DNA of 64,000 nucleotides from Candidatus Coxiella mudrowiae (lineage in GTDB: Bacteria; Pseudomonadota; Gammaproteobacteria; Coxiellales; Coxiellaceae), in contig CP011126.1 of assembly GCA_001077715.1 (NCBI GenBank), positions 682,001-746,000 on the forward strand, in the 5' to 3' direction. The translations under genes and the position numbers were made by a program. Within the stretch, counting starts at the first letter, position 1. Each line of letters starts with the position of its first letter. Shown piece by piece: positions 8,900 through 20,072 of the stretch. Below the pieces are notes generated by a model, which searched no databases, was not told where the DNA came from, and worked only from the letters and a program-made list of their open reading frames with translations.

Positions 8900-9688
8900 A
8901 TGAGTGTTGTTATTGCACGTAATTTAAGTTATTCCAGAAAGAATAATCTCATCTTCAACAAAATTAATTTCGAAATTGCCCGCGGGAAGGTGACGGCAAT
9001 CATGGGGCCGAGTGGAAGTGGTAAAACAACTTTATTGCGATTATTGAGTGGGCAAATTAAGCCTTTTGAAGGAAGTCTTGAGGTTAATGGAATAAACAGC
9101 CTTTCTCTATCCCGTTCCAAATTAAATCAATTACGCCGAAAAATGGGCGTGTTATTTCAGCAAGGAGCGCTTTTTACAGATTTGAATGTATTTGAAAATG
9201 TGGCCTTCCCTTTGCGTGAACATACTAATCTGCCGGACGATATGATTCGAGATTTAGTTTTAATGAAATTAGAGTCAGTGGGATTGCGTGGGGCTACTTC
9301 TCTCTTCGTCAATCAATTGTCTGGAGGGATGATTCAACGAGTGGCTTTAGCTCGAGCAATTATGCTCGATCCTGAATTAATGTTGTATGATGAGCCTTTT
9401 TCAGGGCAAGACCCGATTAATCGTGGTATTTTGCTGAGATTAATTCGTAAATTAAATAAAGCATTAGGTATGACTAGCGTCCTCGTTTCTCATGATTTTA
9501 TGGAAGTAACCGCCATTTCAGATTACATTTATGTAATTGCCGGTGGAAAGATTATTGGCAGCGGGTCTTCTGAAGTAATTAAAACGGCGCAAGACCCTCA
9601 AATCCGACAATTCGTGAATGGTTTTGCAGATGGTCCAGTTCACTTTCGTTATCCTGCATCCGATTATCGCCAGGATTTATTGTTGTGA
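8900..9688 (+). CDS. mlaF: Phospholipid ABC transporter ATP-binding protein MlaF
   Basis: ATPase of the MlaFEDB complex that moves phospholipids between inner and outer membrane to keep outer-membrane lipid asymmetry. Walker A GPSGSGKTT, signature LSGGMIQRVALARA (the Met after the glycines is typical of Mla ATPases), Walker B LMLYDEPFSGQDP, and switch His in LVSHDF. ATG 8900 is preferred over the GTG two codons upstream. The stop overlaps mlaE as GTGA. Confidence 0.95.
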   Translation: MSVVIARNLSYSRKNNLIFNKINFEIARGKVTAIMGPSGSGKTTLLRLLSGQIKPFEGSLEVNGINSLSLSRSKLNQLRRKMGVLFQQGALFTDLNVFENVAFPLREHTNLPDDMIRDLVLMKLESVGLRGATSLFVNQLSGGMIQRVALARAIMLDPELMLYDEPFSGQDPINRGILLRLIRKLNKALGMTSVLVSHDFMEVTAISDYIYVIAGGKIIGSGSSEVIKTAQDPQIRQFVNGFADGPVHFRYPASDYRQDLLL

Positions 9689-10467
9689 TTGTTCGAATTC
9701 AATCTTTGGGCCACTTGGGTATTGAGTATTGTCGGCGTATCGGGCAATCGGGATTTTTTTTATTGCAAGTAATCGTGCAACGTCCGCGTTGGTTAAGAAT
9801 TTGGCCTTTATTAGCTGTTCAATTGTATCGCGTAGGTGTGCTGTCTTTAGCTGTTGTTTTATTATCGGCTTTATTTATTGGGATGGTTGTCTCTTTGCAA
9901 GGCTATCATATTTTGCAAAAATTTGGCGCGTTGCAGGAGTTGGGACAATTATTAGCCTTGACCATCATTCGAGAATTAGGCCCTGTTATCACAGCTCTAT
10001 TGTTTGCTGGTCGTGCTGGTTCGGCTTTAACGGCTGAGATTGGTCTTATGCGAGCTACGGATCAATTGGAATGCATGGAAACAATGGGAGTGGATCCGCT
10101 TTGGCGGGTAATTGCGCCGCGGTTTTTGGCAGGATTAATTGCCTTACCGCTTTTAACACTCTTATTTAATCTAACGTCTATTTATGGTGGTCATTTAGTG
10201 GTTGTTGGTTGGATTGGGTTGAACAATAATTTCTTTTGGTCGAACATGCAGGCGGTAGTAAGTTTTCGTGGCGATATTTTGAATGGTGTGATTAAGAGTA
10301 TGGTTTTTGCACTGATTATTACTTGGATCGCGCTGTATCAAGGATATTATTCAGAACCGAATGCTGCGGGAATGAGTCGAGCAACGACAAAAACAGTAGT
10401 TTATTCGTCCACAATAGTATTAGCTTTAGATTTTATTTTGACGGCTCTGATGATGGGGGGCTGGTAA
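9685..10467 (+). CDS. mlaE: Phospholipid ABC transporter permease MlaE
   Basis: Inner-membrane permease of the Mla pathway, 260 aa with about five hydrophobic segments. Family hallmarks include FIGMVVSLQGYHIL, a following LALTIIRELGPVITAL and FAGRAGSALTAEIGLM. It starts with GTG overlapping the mlaF stop, indicating coupled translation. Intact. Confidence 0.95.
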   Translation: MIVRIQSLGHLGIEYCRRIGQSGFFLLQVIVQRPRWLRIWPLLAVQLYRVGVLSLAVVLLSALFIGMVVSLQGYHILQKFGALQELGQLLALTIIRELGPVITALLFAGRAGSALTAEIGLMRATDQLECMETMGVDPLWRVIAPRFLAGLIALPLLTLLFNLTSIYGGHLVVVGWIGLNNNFFWSNMQAVVSFRGDILNGVIKSMVFALIITWIALYQGYYSEPNAAGMSRATTKTVVYSSTIVLALDFILTALMMGGW

Positions 10468-10468
10468 T

Positions 10469-10924
10469 TTGAGTAATCGAACGATTGAATTTATGGTTGG
10501 CCTTTTTATGATTGCGGGGTTTTTAGCGTTAATAGCTTTGGCATTTAAAACAAGTGGATTAAAATCCCTAGGCGAAGAAAATTATTATGTTATCAAAACT
10601 GAGTTTGACAACATCGGTGGTTTAAAGGTTCGTGCGCCGGTAATGATTTCCGGTGTTACTGTAGGGCAAGTAATGAAAATTACCTTAGACAGGAACAACT
10701 TTCAGGCTTTGGTCGTTCTGCAAATCAATAAAAAGATAAATAACTTGCCCGCAGATACCTCAGCGACGATATTAACTCAAGGATTATTCGGAGCGAATTA
10801 TATTGAATTGATGCCGGGTTTTGCATCAGTCAATTTAAAAAATAATGATTGGATTAAAACCACTCATTCCGCACTAATCTTAGAAAATTTAATTGGTCAA
10901 TTTATTTATAATTTTAAAAAATAA
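10469..10924 (+). CDS. mlaD: Outer-membrane lipid asymmetry MCE-domain protein MlaD
   Basis: Substrate-binding MCE protein anchored to the inner membrane; its hexamer forms the periplasmic lipid channel on MlaFE. 151 aa. There is one N-terminal membrane helix (VGLFMIAGFLALIALAF), then the MCE fold with FDNIGGLKVRAPVMISGV and GQVMKITLD. It begins with TTG, one base after the mlaE stop, with a G-rich sequence just upstream as the likely ribosome binding site. Confidence 0.93.
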   Translation: MSNRTIEFMVGLFMIAGFLALIALAFKTSGLKSLGEENYYVIKTEFDNIGGLKVRAPVMISGVTVGQVMKITLDRNNFQALVVLQINKKINNLPADTSATILTQGLFGANYIELMPGFASVNLKNNDWIKTTHSALILENLIGQFIYNFKK

Positions 10925-10994
10925 TCTTTAATTTTTTATTCTGTAACAACGGTAGAGCAATATGAGAATAATTAAGCGATTATTAGAAGAATCT

Positions 10995-11615
10995 ATGGTA
11001 ATTTTTTTGAAAAAATTAATTAAAAATGCTATTTTTATTATATTACTATTCTTTTGCAGTTTTGCCTCGGCGAGTACCTCTCCTCTTATTTCCTTACAAG
11101 ATATTGCGAACAAGATGATTTCTGAATTACAGCAGCATCAATCCCAATTAAAGAATAATCCACAACTGATTAATCAGATCGTTAATCAACAATTGATTCC
11201 CCATATTGATGTGGATCGAATGGCTGGCTCTGTCATTGGTCGTCATTATTGGCAAACAGCCACCCTTGCGCAACGCAAATTGTTTATTCGGGAATTTGAA
11301 AAAATGGTCGTTTCTACTTATTCAATGGCACTCAGTTTTTATGATGAAGACCAAATCAAGTTTCGTCCACTGCAGTCCAGGGTAGCCAATCAAAAGGAAG
11401 TAAATGTGGAGAGCGTAATCCTCCGGCGAAATGGTCAACGAATTCCCATTAGCTATAATTTAGTTAACAATGGACGCCAATGGAAGGTCTATGATTTCAG
11501 CATTGAGGGAATCAGTTTGGTACAAAGTTACCGCTCCCAATTTTCAGGAATACTTGCTCAGGGAGGACTCGCCGCCTTATTGAAACGCTTGGTTGCCAAC
11601 AACCGGAGATTTTAA
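10995..11615 (+). CDS. mlaC: Periplasmic phospholipid-binding protein MlaC
   Basis: Soluble periplasmic shuttle carrying phospholipids between the outer-membrane MlaA complex and MlaFEDB. The start at ATG 10995 (MVIFLKKLIKN) gives a standard signal peptide (IIFIILLFFCSFASA type, cleavage after ASA). The upstream in-frame ATG 10962 would add 11 polar residues and is less likely. The mature part has QQLIPHIDVDRMAGSVIGRH and WKVYDFSIEGISLVQSYRSQ, both family-typical. The stop overlaps the mlaB start (TAATG). Confidence 0.93.
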   Translation: MVIFLKKLIKNAIFIILLFFCSFASASTSPLISLQDIANKMISELQQHQSQLKNNPQLINQIVNQQLIPHIDVDRMAGSVIGRHYWQTATLAQRKLFIREFEKMVVSTYSMALSFYDEDQIKFRPLQSRVANQKEVNVESVILRRNGQRIPISYNLVNNGRQWKVYDFSIEGISLVQSYRSQFSGILAQGGLAALLKRLVANNRRF

Positions 11616-11890
11616 TGACATCAAACGTGTTTAAGGTTAGTGGCGCAATCACTTTTGAGACAGCATTGGCCTTGCGGAAAAGGGGTGATCGCTGGATTGA
11701 AAAAGAGAAAGACATTTTGGTTGATTTTCAAGCCGTGGATCAATGTAATAGTGCTGGATTGGCTGTCATGACGGCGTGGTTACGCCAGGCAAAACGACTT
11801 AATAAATCTGTTGGATTTATTAAGATCCCCAGTTCGTTGCGGGTGATCGCTGCCGTTTGTGGGATGACAGAGATTTTAGGGATCAAATAA
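11615..11890 (+). CDS. mlaB: STAS-domain protein MlaB
   Basis: Small cytoplasmic STAS subunit that binds MlaF and regulates the transporter. 91 aa, with the typical QCNSAGLAVMTAWLRQAKR segment around the conserved Ser/Ala. It overlaps mlaC by one base. murA follows 6 bp later; the small BolA-like gene (ibaG) found here in E. coli is absent. Confidence 0.92.
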   Translation: MTSNVFKVSGAITFETALALRKRGDRWIEKEKDILVDFQAVDQCNSAGLAVMTAWLRQAKRLNKSVGFIKIPSSLRVIAAVCGMTEILGIK

Positions 11891-13201
<1,311 letters not shown>

Positions 13202-13207
13202 TAATTC

Positions 13208-13725
13208 TTATTGAAAAGGATGTTCCTGAGGGAACCCCATTAATTTTCTTATCCATCCCGGTAATGTAAATCTTTGTTGAAGCGCTGCGTCAATAGAGTA
13301 TTTTCCTATGCCTATGCCTAGTACAGCAGCGAAACTTATATAGTAATACGCTCCTCCCTATACATCACAGGGTATTCCCACCCACCACCTGGATTGTCCC
13401 AGATAAACCCAAGATGAAAGTGTTTTCCTAAAACAGTTGCGATTAGGAGGTAAAGAGGAGGTAAAGAGGAGGAGGTAAAGAGTAATTCCGATGGAGCCAA
13501 GACGGGTGAAAAATCCAAGTCCGATGGCTATAGTGCCTCTGAGCTCGCAAAGCCCTGCTAAAGTTACAATAAAATTAGGATCTGCGATTGATTTCTAGAT
13601 CAATGAAAGCTTTTACATTTGCACGAAACGAGATCGGTCCAGCGAATAATTTTTCTGCAAAATGACCAATTAAGTTGTAACCAATATAGAGGTGAACAAA
13701 AGTCAAGTGCTATTCAAAGGCATTA
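13208..13725 (-). pseudogene. DoxX-family membrane protein, disrupted
   Basis: Minus-strand fragments in different frames join into a DoxX-like quinone/redox membrane protein: LFAGPISFRANVKAF, AGLCELRGTIAIGLGFFTRL, then LLIATVLGKHFHLGFIWDNP with GGGWEYPV, then YSIDAALQQRF and a stop at 13208. The break between the second and third pieces is an extra 25 bp made of tandem copies of AGGAGGTAAAG (plus strand), which changes the frame. The family call rests on FFTRLGS, the NPxGGWE box and the YSxDAxL tail. Confidence 0.7.
13445..13480. repeat. 11-bp tandem repeat expansion inside the DoxX pseudogene
   Basis: AGGAGGTAAAG at 13445-13455 and 13456-13466, then a 14-bp variant AGGAGGAGGTAAAG at 13467-13480. 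One copy is enough for the expected coding sequence; the extra 25 bp shifts the frame. Confidence 0.93.
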
Positions 13726-14010
13726 AGTCGGATGGGAATTCCGTAAGGAAACTTCTGACTTACCTCGAAATGAATGACATTTTGATAGGCGGTATTTTGA
13801 TAGGCGGTATAAAAAAATAAAATTATTAGAAGTAAAAAAACTAAGGAGGATTGGTGTGGCTGAAATAAATAAATTATTTATTCCTAGAATTCGAATTACT
13901 GTAAGAATAAAAAATACAGCAAGCGAAAATCCCACGCGCGGGGATTTATAAGTTAGCGTTAAAAAAACAACGGCTAACACGTTCCATAGCAAAAAAAAAG
14001 CAAATGCCAT
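13723..14010 (-). pseudogene. Hydrophobic membrane-protein remnant, unknown
   Basis: A 95-codon minus-strand frame starting MAFAFFLLWNVLAVVFLTL contains about three hydrophobic segments and then a basic tail. I do not recognise a family. A perfect 15-bp tandem duplication (ATTTTGATAGGCGGT at 13779-13793 and 13794-13808) adds YRLSK twice. Lying between two clear pseudogenes, it is probably also a remnant. Confidence 0.4.
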
Positions 14011-14118
14011 CTACAAAAAAAAGGTAAAAGAAGGTAAATAAAAATATTATAATTAAAGTAATAAGGGTGAGTAACCAGGCTATACTAATTATTACTAATT
14101 ATTCCAGAATAAAAATTC

Positions 14119-14300
14119 TTAAACATTTTGTTTTCCTCGAGCTCGTGAAGCGAACAACGTTAAGGCAGACCCAAAGAAAATTAAATTGATACCCACGAAT
14201 AATCCTATTGTCCAAGTATAATATTGGGTCAAGCCGGTCCAAATGGCAAAAGAAAGAATCAAAGCGATGATGCCGCTGACTAAAAGCCATTTCCAATGTT
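14119..14300 (-). pseudogene. HdeD-family (DUF308) membrane protein, C-terminal remnant
   Basis: Minus-strand reading gives WKWLLVSGIIALILSFAIW and YYTWTIGLFVGINLIFFGSA, ending in a stop at 14119. This matches the last two membrane hairpins of HdeD-type acid-resistance proteins. The N-terminal two thirds are gone; the upstream DNA is already RND-pump sequence, so a deletion joined the two genes. Confidence 0.65.
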
Positions 14301-15773
14301 TATTTTTTCTCGAATATGAAGAGAAAGTGCGACTTTCGGTAATCCCCTTATCGGTGATAAAGTAAGCACAACAAGTCTGGAGATTATTAGGGCGCCTAAC
14401 AGAGTGAAGGCAAAAGAACGAAAAATACTGGCGATTTGATTGTGCATAAGTCCAATAGGCGCATAGATGGCAGCGAGAGTAATTTTCATAGCGATCACCG
14501 CGAAAGTAATCTCTTTGCTTCCTTTCGATCGTTGCTATTAGGGGTTTTCACCACTCTCAATATGGCGATAAATTTTTCTAACATGACAATAGCATCATCA
14601 ACCACTAATCCAATGGATAACACCAAAGCAAGTAGAGTAATGACATTAATGCTAAGGCCGAATAAATACATGGCGCCAAAAGAGACAATTAAACAGATGA
14701 GGATAGTAGGAGCAATAGGCAAAATGACTGTGCATAAACGTCCCAAGAACAAAAAAAGATGATGAAAATTAAACATAAAATGGCCATGCCAATAGAAAGA
14801 TATACTTCATGAACAGATTCGTTCATGTAAGTAGAAATATCGAAGGAGGGAACGATTTCCATCCCTTGCGGTAATTGTGGTTTCAGTTGTGTGAGTAATT
14901 GATTAACGTTCTTTGCTGCTTCAATAGGGTTAGCATCGGTGGTATTGTTTATGCTCAGTAATACACCAGGCTTGCCATTAAGCGTTACAATACTTTAGTC
15001 TGAATATGTCATCGCCTAATTTTGCTTCCCCCGATGTCTTTAACGCGAATAAGATAGCTATTGCTATTTTTTACAATATAATATTATTAATATTAAATTC
15101 ATTGGCGGTATGGAGTTTAGTTTCGGCCGTAATGGGGTAATTAATAGAAGTTCCCTTAATTTTGCCGGTCGGAAGCTCAATATTGCTGTTTTAAATGGCT
15201 GCTTGAACATCATTAACGCTCAATCCCAGCGCCGCCATTTTTTTTCGGAATCCAACCAAATGTGGATGGCATATTGATTGGCGCCTGCTACCTCTACGTC
15301 AGTAATTCCCGATATTTGTTCGATTTTTTGAACGCTCTCTCATTGAATGCGCTAAATCCCACGTCCATTAAACTCGTATTGCTCCAACCCACTTAACAAC
15401 GGGGGCACTAACGCTGCTTGGCAATTGTGAACGGGCTTGTTCGACTTTATCGCGTATTTGGTTAGCAATTTGATAAAAGTCAGAGCCGGATTTTAAGGTC
15501 AATTGGACGAAGCTTTCGCCTTAAAAGCTTTGGGATATCATATTATCAATACCTTGAATGCCACTAATCCCTTCTTCCAGTGGAGTGGTGATGCTTGATT
15601 CAACTAATTTTGCATTAGTGCCCAGGTAAGAGGTCGTAATATTGATAATATTTTTTTCGAATTTGGAAAAAACGGATGTTGAGACTATTAAATCCCATTA
15701 TCCCAATTACAGAGGACAAGATAATACTAGCGCGAGGACCGGTCGTTTAATACAGATTTTGGGAGAGATTCAT
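14300..15773 (-). pseudogene. RND efflux transporter (AcrB/MexB-like), decayed
   Basis: Inner-membrane proton-driven efflux pump. The clearest pieces are LFGLSINVITLLALVLSIGL with VVDDAIVMLE, and ITLAAIYAPIGLM with FAFTLLGALIISRLVVLTLS, both hallmark RND segments. Upstream to the ATG at 15773 only short frame-shifted pieces remain. The pump is cut off after the LTLSP motif, where HdeD sequence begins, so the second half is deleted. The start overlaps the adaptor stop as ATGA, preserving the original operon structure. Confidence 0.85.
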
Positions 15774-16818
15774 TGGACAATCTTCACTCTTTCCTCGTTG
15801 TTAATTTGATCCTGCCCGTGGTAATAATTTGGTCGCCTTTCCCTAACCCCGAAATAATTTGCACCTTTCAATAAGGGTGTGCGCGCTACTTTTACCGGCA
15901 CTGAAACCGCTTTGTTTTATTTAACTTCGAAGACGTAGTAGCCATTTAGGCTCGTGAATAAACTATTTTCTAGGATTAAAATAGCATTCTTTAAAATGCC
16001 TAAAGTTTGTGAAACAGTGATAAATTGACCCTGTTTTAAAATTCCTTTTTCGTTATTTAACAAAGCATGAGTTTCAACGGCTTAAGAATTGGTATCGATA
16101 AGGAGCGAAGTAATTGACTTTAGCCTTGAAACTTTGATCTGGAAGAAAGTCCGCCGTGATTAAAACCGGCTGATCCAATTTTATTTGCGGAACAAATCGG
16201 CTTGGTAAATTGTAAACGAGATTTAATTCTTATGTTGATCAATCAATGTCATGACTTTTTCTCAAGGGCTCACATAATCGCCTAAACTAAATTGTTTAGC
16301 TCCAATATAGCCACTTTAAAGGCGCCGTCAGAGTAGTTATATCTTGTAAAGCCGTTTGATCGGTTTTAAGAAGAGCCTAATCTTTGTCTAGAGCGATTTC
16401 GTCATTATAGAGCGTGGCTTGCAGAATTAAACCTTGTTTTAGAGCTTTTAAATCACGTTGAAATTGTAACTGACTTAATTCTAAATCTGCCTGCGCAGCC
16501 GCTACGTCGTCTTGTTGTTTTCGATTGTCTAACTGGATAAGAACTGAGCCGGTTTTGACGAATGTGCCTCCTGGTGTGAAAGCTATTTTAGTAACATACC
16601 CCGCCACTTTTGGACTGATGTCTGTCTGATTATTTGCTAAAGTCCCGGTCGCTGTGGCCCCGTAGGCATATCGGTCACCTCCACAGGACTTAATTTACCC
16701 AAACGGGGAAAACTGACGGGGCGGCTGTTTTTTTATGTGAAGAAAATACGAAAACTCCAACGACAATCACGCAAATGGCTGCACCTAGGGCAAATAAAAA
16801 TTTCGTACATCTTTTCAT
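15770..16818 (-). pseudogene. RND membrane-fusion (adaptor) protein, decayed
   Basis: Periplasmic adaptor of the neighbouring RND pump. It starts MKRCTKFLFALGAAICVIVV (signal or anchor). The best preserved part is 16377-16607: AGYVTKIAFTPGGTFVKTGS with LIQLDNRKQQDDVAAAQADL, the typical lipoyl/biotinyl-like half-motif and start of the alpha-hairpin. Several stops and frame changes follow. Confidence 0.82.
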
Positions 16819-16827
16819 CAATTGCTG

Positions 16828-18186
16828 CTACTGCGTTGGCTGAATCACTAAAAATAATTGTTCGGAATCTCGCGCTACCTTTAGCAGTAATTGCTTAGGT
16901 TTTTTCTCTGCAATATTCATTAATTCGCTTACTGTGGGAGTTACTTGATTGTTAGCGCTCAAAATAATATCCCCCGGTTGTAAACCAGATAATGCGCCCT
17001 CACTGTGATCATCGATGCTGGTGACCAAAACACCGCTTAAAAATGTACTATCTAGTTCGAGATCACTAAATTTCTGTAACCGCATTCCTCCCAAAAATGG
17101 AACTTTACGTTCCAGAAGCACATCTTTAGGATCACCTACTGTAGCTGTTAATTTTTCGGTTTTGTGGTTGCGCAGTACGGTTAAATGGATGGTCGTTCCA
17201 GGTCGTACTAATCCGAGCATGTTGTGTAATTGTTCAGAAGTATGGATAGGACTCTGGTTGACGCATTCAATGATGTCTTGTACTTGAAGACCGGCTTTCT
17301 CCGCGGAACTACCAACAACGACCTTAGTCACTAAAGCGCCCTCGCTGTGTTTTAAATTGAGGGCATTAGCCAGTTCAGGAGTGATATTTTGGGCAGTCAC
17401 TCCGAGCATACCTCGCTCCACTTTTCCATATTTAATTAATTGTTCGGCGACGCTTTTGACCATATTGCTAGGGATGGAAAAGCCGATGCCGATATTTCCG
17501 GCAGAGGGTGTGACAATCGCTGTATTGATACCCACTAATCGACCTTGTAAATCAATTAACGCACCTCCTGAGTTGCCGGGGTTGATGGGGGCATCCGTTT
17601 GGATAAAACTTTGAAAGTTATCAATACGAGGTTCTTGGCGGTCTAAAGCACTGACGACACCAGAAGTCACCGTTTGAGTTAACCCAAAGGGGCTACCGAT
17701 AGCTACCACGAAATCCCCTACTTTCAGTTGGTTGGAATTGCCAAAGGGAAGTTGGGTTAAATGTTTTGCTTTAATTTGAATCACAGCAAGATCAAATCCT
17801 TCGTCTTTTCCGATTATTTTAGCTCGATATCGACGACCGTCTTTAAGAGTTATTAACATAATTTTTTGGTCTTTTATCACGTGAGCATTGGTAACAATGT
17901 AACCTTTTTGGGCATCGATAATGACGCCTGAGCTAACGCCCAGAACTTTTGTAGGAGTTAAATCTTGCTCAGTTTCCGGTTGGAATGGGTTAACTGGTTT
18001 TGGAATGAGTTTTTCCACAGCGATATTAACGAGGCTGGGAGTAGCTTTACTCAACATAGGTGCAAGACTGGACACTACTTTGCCATTGAAGTCGGGAGCT
18101 AAATGTGCATAACCACTGAAAGGAAAAAGAGAAAGTGCCAGGGTAATACTACTGATAATAACGCATGCTAATTTTTTCATACTCAC
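16828..18186 (-). CDS. Do-family periplasmic serine endoprotease (DegQ/MucD type)
   Basis: Periplasmic protease/chaperone for envelope quality control. 452 aa: signal peptide MSMKKLACVIISSITLALSL, a trypsin-like domain with His102 (TNAHVI), Asp132 (FDLAVI) and Ser206 (NPGNSGGALI), then two PDZ domains (about 255-345 and 370-450). The loop before the catalytic domain is short, closer to DegQ/MucD than to DegP. All key residues are intact. It lies 9 bp upstream of the dead efflux operon on the same strand and probably has its own promoter in the 52 bp before it. Confidence 0.93.
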   Translation of the reverse strand: MSMKKLACVIISSITLALSLFPFSGYAHLAPDFNGKVVSSLAPMLSKATPSLVNIAVEKLIPKPVNPFQPETEQDLTPTKVLGVSSGVIIDAQKGYIVTNAHVIKDQKIMLITLKDGRRYRAKIIGKDEGFDLAVIQIKAKHLTQLPFGNSNQLKVGDFVVAIGSPFGLTQTVTSGVVSALDRQEPRIDNFQSFIQTDAPINPGNSGGALIDLQGRLVGINTAIVTPSAGNIGIGFSIPSNMVKSVAEQLIKYGKVERGMLGVTAQNITPELANALNLKHSEGALVTKVVVGSSAEKAGLQVQDIIECVNQSPIHTSEQLHNMLGLVRPGTTIHLTVLRNHKTEKLTATVGDPKDVLLERKVPFLGGMRLQKFSDLELDSTFLSGVLVTSIDDHSEGALSGLQPGDIILSANNQVTPTVSELMNIAEKKPKQLLLKVARDSEQLFLVIQPTQ

Positions 18187-18238
18187 TCACCACTTTAAGA
18201 TACTAGTGAATTTCAATGGACTATAGTTTACCGCTTTC

Positions 18239-18963
18239 TTAGGTATTGATCCATATAACCGTCGCCATTCGACCAGTTTGTCCTTTTTCTCGACGATAAG
18301 AATAAAAAAGCTGGTGATTGAAATAGGTACAAAAGTGACCTCCGTAAATACGGTGGACGCCTAAATGATTGAGATTGATGGTGGCTAACTGATAAATGTT
18401 AGCCAACCAGAGCGGTCGTCTTTGTGGGCGGTAAAGGCCTTTTGATAATCCGTATGACGGTTAAGAAAAGCTTGCCGAACCTCCTCTCCAACTTCAAAGC
18501 CCAGGGGCCGATAGCGGGCCCGAGCCATACCAGAAAATCATTGGGTGGAGCTTCAAACACTGCAAAAGTATAGTTAATTATTCCCGCCAAACCTCGCCAA
18601 CCCGCATGGACGGCCGCAATTTCACAGCCTTTAGTACCGGTGATCAAAATTGGTAAGCAATCAGCTGTTAGAATGGCACAAACTTGTTGACGCACGTTGC
18701 AGTAAGCGGCATCGGCTGTGGGAGGGGAAGTAGGTAGTTGATTAAGACAAATAATTTGGTTACTGTGGATTTGGTTAAGCCACACACGGGGGGTAGCGAG
18801 CAATTCTAAGGACTGGATTAATTTTTGTCGGTTGGCTTGGACGATTACGGGATTATCATCCACATGAAGAGCTAAATTGCCTGCCTGGCGGGTAGTAGTG
18901 GCAGCTTTAATATGAGGGAAGTGCTGGCCAATCGGGAAAGATAAAGTTAGGTGGCATGGGCAT
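18239..18963 (-). pseudogene. pgeF: YfiH/PgeF laccase-domain protein, frameshifted
   Basis: The YfiH family cleans up mis-made UDP-MurNAc peptides and has purine nucleoside phosphorylase activity. From ATG 18963 the minus strand reads MPMPPNFIFPDWPAL. It shifts near 18925 to HIKAATTTRQAGNLAL, then LTADCLPILITGTKG and AAVHAGWRGLAG (metal-site His and Cys present) up to LGPAIGP. It shifts again near 18515 to EVGEEVRQAFLNRHTDYQ, and once more near 18410 to ANIYQLATINLNHLGVHRIY, ending at 18239. Three single-base-type shifts, none producing a large loss: recent decay or sequencing error. The start lies inside the rluD end. Confidence 0.82.
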
Positions 18964-19912
18964 TGTCTTGTGCTAAAGATTTTAATAAATCCAGCATATC
19001 TTTGGGTAGAGGAGCGTGCCACTCCATCGTTTGCTGGGTCAAAGGATGAGATAGCTGCAAAGTGGTTGCATGAAGCGCTTGACGATGAAAAGCTTTTAGA
19101 GTAGCTTTGAGTGAGTTGGAAAGGAAAGCGGGAACACCGATATGACTGCCATAGACGGGATCCCCGACGAGGGGATGATGAATATGGGCCATATGGACAC
19201 GGATTTGATGGGTGCGGCCCGTTTCTAACCGAATTCGAATGTGCGTGTGTGCTCGATAGCGTTGAAGAATGCGAAAATGAGTGATTGCTTCTTGGCCATT
19301 GTTGAGGACGGCCATACGAGTGCGATGTATCGAATGACGTCCAATTGGAGCACTGATGGTTCGACCGGAAATAGGTATACCTTTTACAATAGCTTCATAT
19401 TCTCGACTAATTTTTCGTGTTTTCATGGCTTTGGTTAATGCATGATGGGAGATTAAATTACGAGCGATTACAAGGAGCCCTGAAGTGTTTTTATCCAATC
19501 GATGAATGATTCCTGCGCGAGGGAGAATAGCTAATTGGGGATCATAATGAAGTAAGGCATTGATTAATGTGTGGTTGAGAATACCGGCCCCAGGATGGAC
19601 CACCAGCTCTGCGGGTTTATTAATAATAAGTAATGCTTCATCTTTGTAAAGGATGTTTAAAGGCAGTGCCTGAGCAATCCATCGTTCACTGGGGGCAAGG
19701 TGCGTGGTTATTTCAATCAGTTGATCGACTTGTACTTTTTCCCGTGTAAGCATTTTTTGAGTGCCATCGACGCGAACATGTCCGGCTTGAATCCAATTTT
19801 GTAGTTGGGAGCGAGAATAATCGGGAAATAACTTAGCCAAAGCTTGGTCAAGACGTACTCCCACTAATTCAGTCGGAACGATGCCTTTTAAAGAAATTTT
19901 TTGGGGATTCAT
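18947..19912 (-). CDS. rluD: 23S rRNA pseudouridine synthase RluD
   Basis: Makes the three conserved pseudouridines in helix 69 of 23S rRNA. 321 aa. An N-terminal S4 RNA-binding domain (SRSQLQNWIQAGHVRVDG) precedes the catalytic domain with Asp140 in IIHRLDKNTSG and the RLETGRTHQIRVH motif. Intact. It is divergent from bamD and upstream of yfiH, the widespread bamD/rluD/yfiH arrangement. Confidence 0.95.
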   Translation of the reverse strand: MNPQKISLKGIVPTELVGVRLDQALAKLFPDYSRSQLQNWIQAGHVRVDGTQKMLTREKVQVDQLIEITTHLAPSERWIAQALPLNILYKDEALLIINKPAELVVHPGAGILNHTLINALLHYDPQLAILPRAGIIHRLDKNTSGLLVIARNLISHHALTKAMKTRKISREYEAIVKGIPISGRTISAPIGRHSIHRTRMAVLNNGQEAITHFRILQRYRAHTHIRIRLETGRTHQIRVHMAHIHHPLVGDPVYGSHIGVPAFLSNSLKATLKAFHRQALHATTLQLSHPLTQQTMEWHAPLPKDMLDLLKSLAQDNAHAT

Positions 19913-20021
19913 GGAGGCATGATATCAGATTCTGTAAGCCTTGACCCTCGCCTACTTTCTCATATCCTTCTTCATGAGATGAGCGATAAAAACCACGGTT
20001 TCGTTCTAGAATGAGTTGCTC

Positions 20022-20027
20022 TATAAT
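20022..20027 (+). promoter_or_regulatory. Candidate -10 box for bamD
   Basis: TATAAT, 46 bp before the bamD ATG, preceded at about 17 bp by a weak TTTCGT-like -35. Position in the rluD/bamD divergent gap fits. Pattern match only. Confidence 0.45.
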
Positions 20028-20072
20028 GGCTGCGTTTTTTATAATTGCTAGCACAAGCAAGAAGAAGGACTC

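Noticed and set aside
17015..17614. Two plus-strand frames of 85-90 codons
   Set aside because: Antisense of the DegQ-type protease gene.
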